From Lophius americanus (lineage: Eukaryota > Chordata > Actinopteri > Lophiiformes > Lophiidae): 64,000 nucleotides of DNA. The notes beneath the pieces were generated by a model. It saw nothing but the letters and a program-made list of their open reading frames with translations. It was not told the DNA's origin and ran no database searches. Shown here one piece after another: positions 54,608 through 64,000 of the stretch. The position numbers were made by a program, and so were the translations under genes. Numbering within the stretch: position 1 is the first letter of the stretch; the number at the start of each line of letters is the position of its first letter. The DNA is taken from the NCBI GenBank assembly GCA_037951165.1, contig JBBDHG010000165.1:271501-335500 (forward strand), in the 5' to 3' direction.

Positions 54608-57600
54608 CTAGTACGCAAAAATATTTTCTGTTTTGTGACCCATCTTGTCCAGATTGGGCAGACAGGCGTATTGGATCATCGGCGGAGGACCGCACAGAAC
54701 CACGAGGACGTCAGTGGAGGGAGGTGGGAGGTGATCCTTGATCATGTCGTAGGTCACAAACCCTGAGCCGAAGCTCCAGTCTGGGAGAAAAGACAAAACG
54801 GAGAAAGAGAATTATATCTGTGGTTTGTCCATGTGAATATTCAGAGTAGGATTCATTCTCCTACTAGAAGAGAGACGGTTTCCAAAGTTGTTCTCTCGAC
54901 TTCTAAACCCGCGGTGGCTGGTGAGTTTAGACATAGCGGACAGAGAAACCAACCGAACAAGCAGTTTATGTAAATTGCTCTTATTTTGGAGGAGTAGAGT
55001 GGAAGTAGAGTCGACCAGTCTGCTGTGAATGTTGAGCTTTGATGAGAAAATAAAGTACGAGTAGTCCTCCTCCAGTAACGCACCAGAGTTTTGTTATTTT
55101 TTTAGTTGACAAAGTAAAAGCATGTGTCGAAACACGCACTCAAAAACAAAGATTTGTAAAAACTCTTCTTATTCCATCCTTACTGGTAAGCTTCTAAAGG
55201 TCTAGCTAACCGCTGCGCTAAAAAAATAACTGAACAAATGAAATTTATTTGGAAAGGCCAAAGTAAATTATATTTTTTAGTTTTATTTGAAAGAAGTCGT
55301 GAGTGAATCAATCTCTGATTTACCAACGTTACGTCACACTCTAGCGCCTCACAGTGGTGGAGAACTGAAGAGGAAATGTGGAAATTTTCTCATTGGGCCA
55401 ACACCCTGTCAATCTTGTGTTCTGGTTGCTGATTGGTTAGGGAGGACGTCCTCCCTTGGAACATCCCTTCCTGTGTTTTGGCTAATAGCAGATCAACATA
55501 GATCCCGCCTCCAGAGGAGCAGAGAGAAGTCTGTCCTCCTCTGCTCTCCACTTCACACAGGCTGCCTTTCACCTTGCTGTCCTGTAAGTGTTGAAAACAT
55601 CATCTGAATTCACAATCACTGATCTTTTTCTAAAGAAGATATACTAATTACTTTATAAATTATACTGACATTTGGCAACGGTTTATTTTAACACACGTAA
55701 TATAGTCATATTTAGATCTTCCTCTCGCCTGTCATAATCGGAGGAGGACCAGCCTCCTCTTCCTCTACCGACCAGAACTCTCTGTTCTAAACATGGAGAA
55801 CTTCTTGGTTCTGTGTGGATAACGAGAATATACGAAGTTACCTCAAGGCAGCCAAATAATTAACAAAGAGCAAATATGGTTCTTCCTGTGAATAAAGATC
55901 AAAGGCTGAGATGGAACACAAGCATCAGTCCTTCACAACGACAACGGAGACCATCCAGGAATATTATGTTCATTCACTTCTGCTTCCTTTAAGGATTATG
56001 CAGAAGCAGAAATGAGACTTTAACTGAGCTACTCTTACTCTTTGTTGGAATAATCTGCCTCCTCAGCCTGCAGGGATTTCCTGCAGCTGAAGACTCCGTG
56101 TTTGTTTTCCCACGCTGGATGTTTACTGAGTCTCCAGATTTATTCACGTTCTCCATGAGCTGAAGGAGCTGAAGGAGCTGAGTCGGTTAGCGTCTGAAGT
56201 TCTGCTCCATTTGAGTTTGGAGTTGAAAAGATTCTGATGGTGTGGACAAAGCTATGTGGATGAGGTCAGCGATGTAAGGGCGTGGTCAGATATATTGGGT
56301 GTAATCAGATCTCTATGGGCGTGGTCAGATGTGATGGATGTGGTCAGATGTGATGGATGTGGTCAGATGTGATGGATGTGGTCAGAGCTGTCATCGTGGG
56401 CGTGGTCAGATATGATGGATGTGGTCAGATGTGATGGATGTGGTCAGATGTGATGGATGTGGTCAGATATGATGGATGTGGTCAGATGTGATGGATGTGG
56501 TCAGATGTGATGGATGTGGTCAGATATGATGGATGTGGTCAGATGTGATGGATGTGGTCAGATGTGATGGGTGTGGTCAGATGTGATGGGTGTGGTCAGA
56601 GCTGTCATCGTGGGCGTGGTCAGATATGATGGATGTGGTCAGATGTGATGGATGTGGTCAGATGTGATGGATGTGGTCAGATATGATGGATGTGGTCAGA
56701 TGTGATGGGTGTGGTCAGAGCTGTCATCGTGGGCGTGGTCAGATGTGTCTGGGTGTGATCAGAGCTGTGGGCGTGGTCAGATGTGATGGATGTGGTCAGA
56801 TGTGATGGATGTGGTCAGATATGATGGATGTGGTCAGATGTGATGGGTGTGGTCAGATGTGATGGGTGTGGTCAGAGCTGTCATCGTGGGCGTGGTCATA
56901 AAACTCGGTAGTTGGCCACTGGAGCAGCAGGTGAGATTCACCTACCACCTTGTTGTACATCGAGAACTTTGACTCCATACTTGAAGGAATGTCGTCTCAC
57001 CCTGTGGAGGTTTGTCCAGCGTGAACCAGAGTCGGACTTTGTCGGGGTGATTCTTCTTCACCTCCTGCAGCTCCTCCCTCAGCAGGATGTCTTTCTCCGT
57101 CTGAGGGGGAGAAGGTGAGAGATCTAACTTCTCCTGTTGTTCAGAGCCCATTAAGGAAACAATCTTCTGCACTGACCTGGTTGGCAAATATGAGCGAACA
57201 CATGGTGTCGTCAGCGGGGTCCGCCGTGATCCTGCGGATCAACTGCAGCATGGGGGTGATACCTGAGATGATGAAAGACCTCAAAGTTAGTCTTTCACTT
57301 TAAGATGTACATAAACTGTAGAAACATGGGGGAATAAAACCCAAACACCAGATTGATGTCAGCCAACAACGTTCATGTTTCTTCTCCTCCCTCTTTGGAC
57401 TGTCCCCTTCAGGGGTCTCCCCAGTGGATCATCTGTCTCCATCTTCCCCTGCCCTCTACATCTTCCTCAGTCCCATCAACCAACTGCATGTCCTCTTGCA
57501 CCAAAATCCAGAAACCTCATCTATTGTCTTCCTCCTTCTTCTCCTGCCTGCAGCTCCAGCATCCTTCAACCGGTAGACCCACCATCCTACACTCCCTCTA

Positions 57601-60600
57601 AATCCAGACGAAACCCAGCTCCTTCTGACCTTCTCTGTCCTTCATCAGCTCCTTCTGACCTTCTCCATTCTTCTCCATCAGCTCCTTCTGACCTTCTCTG
57701 TCCTTCATCAGCTCCTTCTGACCTTCTCCATTCTTCTCCATCAGCTCCTTCTGACCTTCTCTGTCCTTCATCAGCTCCTTCTGACCTTCTCCATCAGCTA
57801 CTTCTGACTTTCTCTGTTCTTCTCCATCAGCTCCTTCTGACCTTCTCCATCAGCTCCTTCTGACCTTCTCTGTCCTTCACCATCAGCTTCTTATGACCTT
57901 CTCCATCAGCTCCTTCTGTCCTTCTCTGTCCTTCTCCATCAGCTCCTTCTGACCTTCTCTGTCCTTCATCAGCTCCTTCTGACCTTCTCCATCAGCTCCT
58001 TCTGTCCTTCTCTGTCCTTCTCCATCAGCTCCTTCTGACCTTCTCTGTTCTTCTCCATCACCTCCTTGTGACCTTCTCTGTCCTTCTCCATCAGCTCCTT
58101 CTGATCTTTTAACTTTAGAAGGAAAATTTGGACTGATTTCTGGTTTCACCAAAATCAGAGACACTTTTAAATCCAGGTGTCACAAATATCATAATTTCTT
58201 TGAAGTTAGTTCAAAGAGTGATTTGTTTCAGTGTTTTGGTTGACTTCTATGCGTTAGAAGAAAGAAAGAACATTCAGGTCCTACAGCAGCGACGTACGAG
58301 ACACAGCAGTAGTAAGAGAGTTCCTTCAGAGAAGTCTTTAATTCTCCCGCTGAAAGAAGGTTTGGTTAGACTTCAGAATAAGAATCTTATTATTTAGGAT
58401 TTATAAATGAACTGCACCCAGTTTACTAATTAAGTTGTAGAAACTTTACAAATCATTAATAAGCTGCTACTCATTAGATTTAAAGGCTACCAGAGACCAG
58501 ATGCTTGCCAAATACTGAGCCCACTTATTTGTAATGCAGACTTGATGTTGCCAAATAGTGACCCACATTGACAAATTGTTCTAAACCGTTTATAAACGTT
58601 AATTAATGACTTATAAAGTGTTAAAGTGATTGAACCGTTTATGAATGCTTTACCCTCGTCTTGTTGTGGTGCTGGATGTCGGCCCGCTGAGCCTCTGATG
58701 TTCTGCTGGTGGAGGTCTTGATGCCCTCACTGATATTAGACTGATAGAGAGTTTGAACAAACCTGTTCCACCAGCGATCATTCCAACATGCTTGAACTTC
58801 CGGACTCTGGGCTCCGACTTCTTGTCTGGTCTGACGGCGAACTGACCTGATCAGGAGAGAGGGGGGGGGGGGTCTTGGTTTTGGTGAGTGGTTACTCTCA
58901 GGTGGTCTCACACATCTGCTGGTCTCTGCAGCCATGAACCCACAACACACCGTTCCCCTGGTAGACCAGGAGCCCACTGGGGCCCCTGAAGTCAATGGAG
59001 TCTCCGATGGCCATGTGGTCCAGGTACTGAGACAGCTTCCCCCCGTCTGGATAGGAGGGGTGGGAGTTCTTGTAGTAAACCTGGAGACGTTACAGAGAAG
59101 ACACGAAGCTTAGGAGTTGTTCACCTGAAAAAGTAGAAGCGTTGGATATTTGAGCTTTGGTAGAAAAGGCGGGACGTCAGGAAAATAAAACCAGCCGTGA
59201 TCCCAGATATTATGAAATAATAAAAATGATTTCCACATTAGAAAATAATCTCATTTTAAGGAAATACTTCTCCTTATACAATCCGGTACCAAGGTCCGAC
59301 CTTACTCTGTAAGAAAACTATAGTAGTACAACTAGTACAATAAACGGTAAAATAGCAGAATTATGCTGTATAAAATGTGTAGGAGATAAATGACAATAAA
59401 GAACAGATTTAAAGTCAGCCTGTTTACAGTTGGACGCTTAATTACATTAAATCACATCAAACTAAAATCAGTTCAGACTTTTTGCTCCCTAATATATATA
59501 CCCTATTTTTAGAAGTATTCTCTAAATTATAAACGGTAATTACATGGTAAATGGTTAAAGTTGGTTGTTTTTAATTTGTCACAGCATTAAAATCTGTTAT
59601 TTTAAACTTGGAGATTATGGTATGTTTCCATTCATTTCCCCAAAGGTTTGTGTTTTCACAGTAAAGTTCCCGTAACCACAGCTGATGGCCCTTTAAACTG
59701 AATGATCCAGATTTGTTTTACAGGATCTTTGTATAAAATATTCTAACTAGATTTTTATTCCTGATTTAAACTCAATCTTAAAGAATTGTGGTTTTATCGT
59801 AAGCTGTCATTATTAATCATGGACAAAGGTCCGGTAATGTTTGGGGTTTGTTGTTCTGCTCATCACCTTGACAACAAGGTCCACATGTCCCTGGTCCTCG
59901 TCGCTGGAGACCGGAGTGTAGGCTCTGACCACCAGACTGCCGCTCACCTTGGCCGACAGGAAGATGTGCTGACCTGGTCCGAAGGACAGAAGGAGGGACA
60001 GGAAGGAGGAGCGGCGTGGTTGAGAACATTTAAAGTCACACTTCTCCTGCTGTGGAGGAGAACGTTCTCTCATGTTTGTTCTCACTGGGTAGAAATCTGA
60101 CTTTAAGAGGCAGATCCAAACGGTCAGCCGGTCCGTTATAGTTCAGAACACAGCAGGATTGGAGGGTAAATCTGGGGTCAGAGGTTAACGTGTGAAAGAA
60201 AAGACATTTGTATGTTCTTATATTCAGAGTGACTCAAGGAGGGGAGGAGATGAGTGACGTCTTATTGACGCCAACGTGTCAGACGTTTTATGAGAACTCA
60301 GATCATCGTTTAGAAGGGCTTTTAATACATCAGGTAGTGTGGAGGAGAGGAGAGAGGAGGAGAGGAAAGGAGAAGAAGAAAGGAGAGGAAGAGAGGAGAA
60401 GAAGAAAAGAGAAGAAAAGAGGAGAAGATAACAGAGAAGAGAAGAGAAGAAAGGAGAAGAAGAGAGGAAAAAGAAGGAGAGGAAAGGAGAGGAGAAGAAG
60501 AGAGGAGCAGAAGAGAGGAGAAGAGAAGGAGGAGAAGAGAAAAAGAGAGGAGGAGTATTTCAGTACCTACTGGGAGTCCGAGGATGTGACTCTCTGATGG

Positions 60601-61983
60601 AAGGCCGAACCGAAATTTCTTTGTGTCGTGGCTGATTTCCTGTTTGAAGGACAAACAGGAAACAGGAACTTAGTCGTCTAATAATGTACAAAATCATAAC
60701 GGATAGAGAAATATATATATAAAAAAGAAAGGGTTACACATTATTACCAGAAGCATGATATGGAGGGTTTATTTAAATAACTCATGAATATTAATGAGCC
60801 CCCTGGAAAAACGTTGAAGTGGAAGGACGACCTTCCACTTTATTGTCTTTGTACGATTGTACCATGAAAAATGTTTGAGTTTTTGGAAACAGCAAAGTCA
60901 AATTATCTGAACAAACAAAAGAAAAGGAGTCGCCTTCAAAACTTACAAGTCTGAGTTCACCTCTAAACTAAAAAAAACAACAAGCTATAACATTTATGCA
61001 GATTCCACTTTCTGCAGCGAGACTGAATGTGAATGAAGACGAGGAGTGCTCCTCTGCTGTCATGTGATCATCTACCTGTTTGACTATCAGAGGAAGGGAA
61101 TATTTGACGCTTGGATCCTGCAGAGTGACGGGCAGCTTCTTCTTCTTCTTCTTCTCTGCTGCAGGGCCTCTCAGCAGGAAGTACAACACCGTCACTATCA
61201 CCACGGAAACCGCCGCCGCCACCGGGACCGTCTGCAAGATAAAGACGGGATTTACATTTATGCAAAAATGAATGATTCAGACTATCGTGAAGTAAGACGA
61301 CATACAAGACGCATCAAAACCTCCAGAGGAGCGTTTCATCGATGAAACACACTCACAGCTTATCAAAGTTAACGCCCTTAATCTTAAACTCTCCTGAGTT
61401 GTCTCATATCTGAGAGAAAGACAGAAAGACAAAGACAGAAAGACAAAGACAGAAACACAGACAGAAAGAAAGACAAAAAGAAAGACAACGATAGACGGAC
61501 AGAAAGAAAGAAAGAGACAAAGAACGACAGACACAGACACAAAGACAGATAGACAGAAAGACAAAGACAGACAGGAAAAAAAGACAAACACAGAAAGATG
61601 AATGTTTAATTTTTTTTCTATGAGTTTTCTATGAAAACTGAAAAAAATGTTTGAGTTGTGCAGAAACATCAGTCAAACCATGAGCAGATGTTCAATTTGT
61701 AACCATGGAAAGAGAAATATTTTAATCGAAGTAATGGATGAATTAAATAAATCATAATTTGGAGTTTGTTCATAAAGTTTTACACAACAAAATGTAACTA
61801 TGTTGAGTTTCACTCCAGAGACCAAACATGACGGACAGGTGGACGGAGGCGACCCACATCTGTGGGCCAGATATAAACTTCACAATGTGAGTAAGACCGA
61901 GGAATCTTCAAGGAAGAAAAATATTCAGACAAAAAAGAGATAAAGATAAAATGAACGTTCATTCTCACCAAGCTCTGATCCAT
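54608..61983 (-). CDS. cyb5r2: NADH-cytochrome b5 reductase 2
   Basis: FAD enzyme that passes electrons from NADH to cytochrome b5, serving lipid desaturation, sterol synthesis and haem-protein reduction. Exons on the minus strand: 61983-61969, 61231-61076, 60639-60567, 59973-59867, 59080-58951, 58846-58763, 57262-57177, 57100-57001, 54780-54608 (924 nt, 307 residues), all with GT-AG borders and closing phases. Residues 6-26 form a hydrophobic anchor (VSVVIVTVLYFLL) followed by seven residues of E/K6. Then come LPVTLQDPSVKYSLPLI, HDTKKFRFGLPS, the FAD motif RAYTPVSSDED, the flavin-phosphate motif GGKLSQYL, the NADH motifs GMIAGGTGITPML and LVVLCGPPPMI, and the family C-terminus ENIFAY. Human CYB5R2 (276 aa as I recall) aligns from TLQDP onward. 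Human chromosome 11p15 has CYB5R2 near PPFIBP2, supporting the name. Exon 1 has only five codons (MDQSL). Confidence 0.93.
54790..56270. other. cyb5r2 last intron, nothing recognised
   Basis: No exon or clear repeat until the array at 56320. Confidence 0.45.
56320..56905. repeat. 19-bp tandem array (GATGTGGTCAGATGTGATG)
   Basis: About 30 units with GATATGATG, GGGTGTGG and interspersed AGAGCTGTCATCGTGGGCGT blocks. It ends about 95 nt before the cyb5r2 exon at 57001. Confidence 0.95.
57385..57605. mobile_element. Common fish interspersed repeat (LINE-like)
   Basis: CTTCAGGGGTCTCCCCAGTG, GATCATCTGTCTCCATCTTC, CATGTCCTCTTGCACCAAAA, TCTATTGTCTTCCTCCTTCT and AGCTCCAGCATCCTTCAACC follow a familiar fish repeat. 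Class uncertain. Confidence 0.5.
57618..58110. repeat. CAGCTCCTTCTGACCTTCTC tandem array
   Basis: Units of about 20-30 bp alternate CTGTCCTTCAT and CCATTCTTCTCCAT linkers. ORFs on both strands are artefacts. It is in cyb5r2 intron 57263-58762. Confidence 0.95.
58395..58655 (-). mobile_element. MITE-like dispersed repeat, copy B
   Basis: GCCAAATACTGAGCCCACTT, GCCAAATAGTGACCCACATT and AACCGTTTATAAACGTTAAT are reverse complements of words in the copy at 20440-20790. Confidence 0.65.
59081..59866. other. cyb5r2 intron, nothing recognised
   Basis: AT-rich. No exon or repeat recognised. Confidence 0.4.
60338..60562. repeat. Purine (GGAGAAGA) simple repeat abutting a cyb5r2 donor
   Basis: GGAGAGGAGAAGAAGA variants for about 220 nt. 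On the cyb5r2 strand this is a polypyrimidine stretch starting a few nt after the donor at 60566. Confidence 0.9.
61405..61592. repeat. (AGAAAGACAAAGACAG)n simple repeat
   Basis: Purine-rich tandem repeat in the first cyb5r2 intron (61232-61968). Confidence 0.9.
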
Positions 61984-62082
61984 AGTTGTGACGGGTAACA
62001 AATGTGTGACAGAAGACCTTCCTCTTCTGAACACAGCCTCAGAGACCAGAGTACACAAGTGGTCCAACCCCCTTCTACCTAC

Positions 62083-62084
62083 AT

Positions 62085-62116
<32 letters not shown>
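62083..62116. repeat. (CA)n upstream of cyb5r2
   Basis: About 16 CA units some 100 nt upstream of the cyb5r2 start codon, possibly within its 5' UTR or promoter. Confidence 0.93.
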
Positions 62117-62117
<1 letters not shown>

Positions 62118-62344
62118 AGAGTGTGAGAGAGAGAGAGAAGGGCCTCCAGCAGGGGGCGGGGCTTCCTGCTGGGGTAAAGGTAAGACAAGATCCAAAGCAC
62201 CAATAGGAGGACAGATCTCATCATGACACTACATGGTACAGATGTAGAGTTCAGGCAGTGAAGAGTGGAGCCTTACTATCACCCCACTGAGGGGGAGGAG
62301 AGAGAGGGAGGGGGAGGAGAGAGAGGGAGACACACACACACACA

Positions 62345-63190
62345 CAGGCAGAGTTATGTAACCAGAATGGAGGGAAAACATTTCATTCATTCATTTCTGA
62401 GAATAAGTGAGGAGAGCTTAGATTTCTTTAGGTCTGTGTGTATTGAGCATAAATCATACAGAATATTTTTATTTTAAATCATTTTGCATCTTTACAGCAG
62501 TCACAGAATAAAAGCCTGAACTCAACTTAACTGTAAGCTTTTACAGAGTTAAAACAAAAGCATGTACATGTATGTTTTTGTTAAATTTCTAAAAGTAACA
62601 ATTATTTTTTTTAAATCTCCATACAATAAAAAGAAACAATATAAGTTTATAGAAACTTTATCCACACTAAGTTCAATGTGCTCCACAGAGATAAACCTTA
62701 AACCATCATGACGTCGGGATTTTCTCAGGTTTCAGAAAACAACCCAGACTTTTCATGATTTTTTTTTCTAGTTATTTTATTTTTCTCATAATCAAATCAT
62801 TTAAAAAAATGTTTTCTCGTCCCTCTATGGTCCAGAAAAAGAGAAACAGCTTGTTATTCTAGTTTGATTTCTGAAAAATCAAACTTCTCTGGAAGAGAGA
62901 TGAACATAAAGTCATCAATCCAAATTAGAGATATTTATCTGACCGCTAGAAAACTTGTTTAAAGCCGCTGATGATTAACCGGATCAACAGCACAACATAA
63001 TAAATAAAGAAATAAAGATCTCTATCGGCCTCAAATCAATTACTCCTGATTATGAACACTTTCATGTCCATGAATAAACAAAGAATGAAACTTATCACGT
63101 AGGCGTAAATAACTTTAAACATGCTGACTAGAGGAGATTCTGAGCAAGAAATAGAAACATGCTTTAGAACCATTTTGTTCAAGTCCAGTC
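62345..63190. other. Upstream of cyb5r2, nothing recognised
   Basis: AT-rich sequence without a supported exon. Confidence 0.4.
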
Positions 63191-63239
63191 TTGTCAAGGA
63201 TTTCCCCAGAATTCCAACAAACTATGAATGCAGGAATAG

Positions 63240-64000
63240 ATGTACAGCAAACATCTTCACATGCTAACATATGCTAATTAGCACTAAACAAAATGTAAGT
63301 CTACTGTGCTAGCATAGTAACATTTGTTAATTAACAGAAAAAGTAGAATGCTCTCATTTCTAATTAGTTATAAACACAAAGTAGGCCTCCTGTCTATGAC
63401 TTTAGTATACTAATATATGCTAATTAGTGCTAAATGCTAAGGGGGTCCACAGCTTAGATTGCTAACATTCTCTTTTAGTATCAAACACAAAATAGCTCTT
63501 TGTACTATCTGAGTTTGTTTATATATTGTAATAATAAATTAAGAAATGTAATAACTGCAATCTTAGTATCATAAAATTTGCTTAGTAGCACTACACACAA
63601 CCACATAAGTCTAATGTTAGTATGCTAAGATATGCTAATTAGCGCTAAACACATAGAAGGCATACCTTATTAGAATGCTGTCATTTTTATTCTTAATATA
63701 AGACAAAAAGTAGACCTGTGTATTATAATTGGATGCTTATTAGTGCTAAAAATCAAAGAGAGCATCTTTGAAAGGTATTATTCTCTAATTAGTGTTAGAT
63801 ATATGGTAGGTTGTCTTCGAACTCAGCATGCTAACATATGCTAATTAGCGCTAAACACTTATAGACGGTTTATTGTCTTAGAATTCTAACATTTCAAGTA
63901 TTACACAAGAAGCATTGAACACTTGTCTAACATCTGAGCATGCTGCTGGATGCTAAATAGCACTAAACAAATGAACACAGGCTAATTAGAATGGAATCCG
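63240..64000. repeat. Diverged repeat with ATGCTAATTAGC-CTAAACA core
   Basis: Cores at about 63262-63292, 63408-63440, 63620-63652, 63730-63750, 63826-63860 and 63940-63970, each near (T)ATGCTAA(C)ATATGCTAATTAGCGCTAAACA. Spacing is about 90-210 nt. It runs to the window edge. Confidence 0.7.

Noticed and set aside
57375..58164. ORFs of 162 codons (plus) and 93 codons (minus)
   Set aside because: Generated by a dispersed repeat and the CAGCTCCTTCTGACC array in a cyb5r2 intron.
60208..60654. 129-codon Arg/Glu/Lys ORF
   Set aside because: A purine simple repeat. The real coding here is the minus-strand cyb5r2 exon 60567-60639.
60968..61237. Start of cyb5r2 at 61237
   Set aside because: That position is TTG within the acceptor ttatcttgcag. 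The ATG-bearing five-codon exon at 61983-61969 fits in phase.

Overview
This window is vertebrate nuclear DNA, almost certainly from a teleost fish and probably a percomorph. The supports are spliced genes with GT-AG introns whose proteins match vertebrate families, compact introns in three of the four genes, very abundant CA/TG microsatellites and minisatellites, Tc1-like transposon relics, tRNA-derived SINE pieces and non-LTR reverse-transcriptase fragments. There is no prokaryotic gene organisation. I could run no searches. Gene names rest on protein motifs, exon phases that add up, and remembered human homologues.

Layout. (1) 1727-41894, plus strand: ppfibp2 (liprin-beta-2). Its 5' exons lie outside the window. 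I placed 25 coding exons whose phases are all compatible and whose summed length is 2733 nt (911 codons including stop). They encode an N-terminal coiled coil, a serine-rich linker and three SAM domains. Two further exons (40769-40834 and 41832-41894) encode an alternative liprin-beta-1-like tail. (2) 44853-45757, plus strand: a two-exon gene for a Rab15-effector-like protein (REP15 family). (3) 53369 down to 48309, minus strand: poglut3 (kdelc2), an ER-lumenal protein O-glucosyltransferase with a filamin-type domain, a CAP10/GT90 domain and a C-terminal KDEL, in six exons. (4) 61983 down to 54608, minus strand: cyb5r2, a membrane-anchored NADH-cytochrome b5 reductase, in nine exons. rep15-like and poglut3 converge. 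poglut3 and cyb5r2 lie head to tail. The genes do not form a pathway: they concern cell adhesion and synaptic scaffolding, endosome recycling, EGF-repeat glycosylation and lipid/haem redox. Their adjacency is of interest for synteny.

The rest is mostly repeat. Highlights are a 2.1-kb 12-bp satellite (31555-33642), a 15-bp minisatellite that begins at a ppfibp2 5' splice site (26025-26633), a 16-bp array (27408-27968), a 16-bp array abutting a poglut3 splice donor (about 49986-50540), and a degenerate GCTAATTAGC-bearing repeat at the right edge. At least six ppfibp2 introns have a CA, TG or minisatellite tract starting within about 20 nt of the 5' splice site.

I found no CRISPR array, operon, RNA gene or plainly new multi-gene system. 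The most interesting leads are splicing-related: a neuronal-type microexon, an alternative C-terminus, repeat arrays at splice donors, and an unrecognised antisense exon pair inside a ppfibp2 intron.
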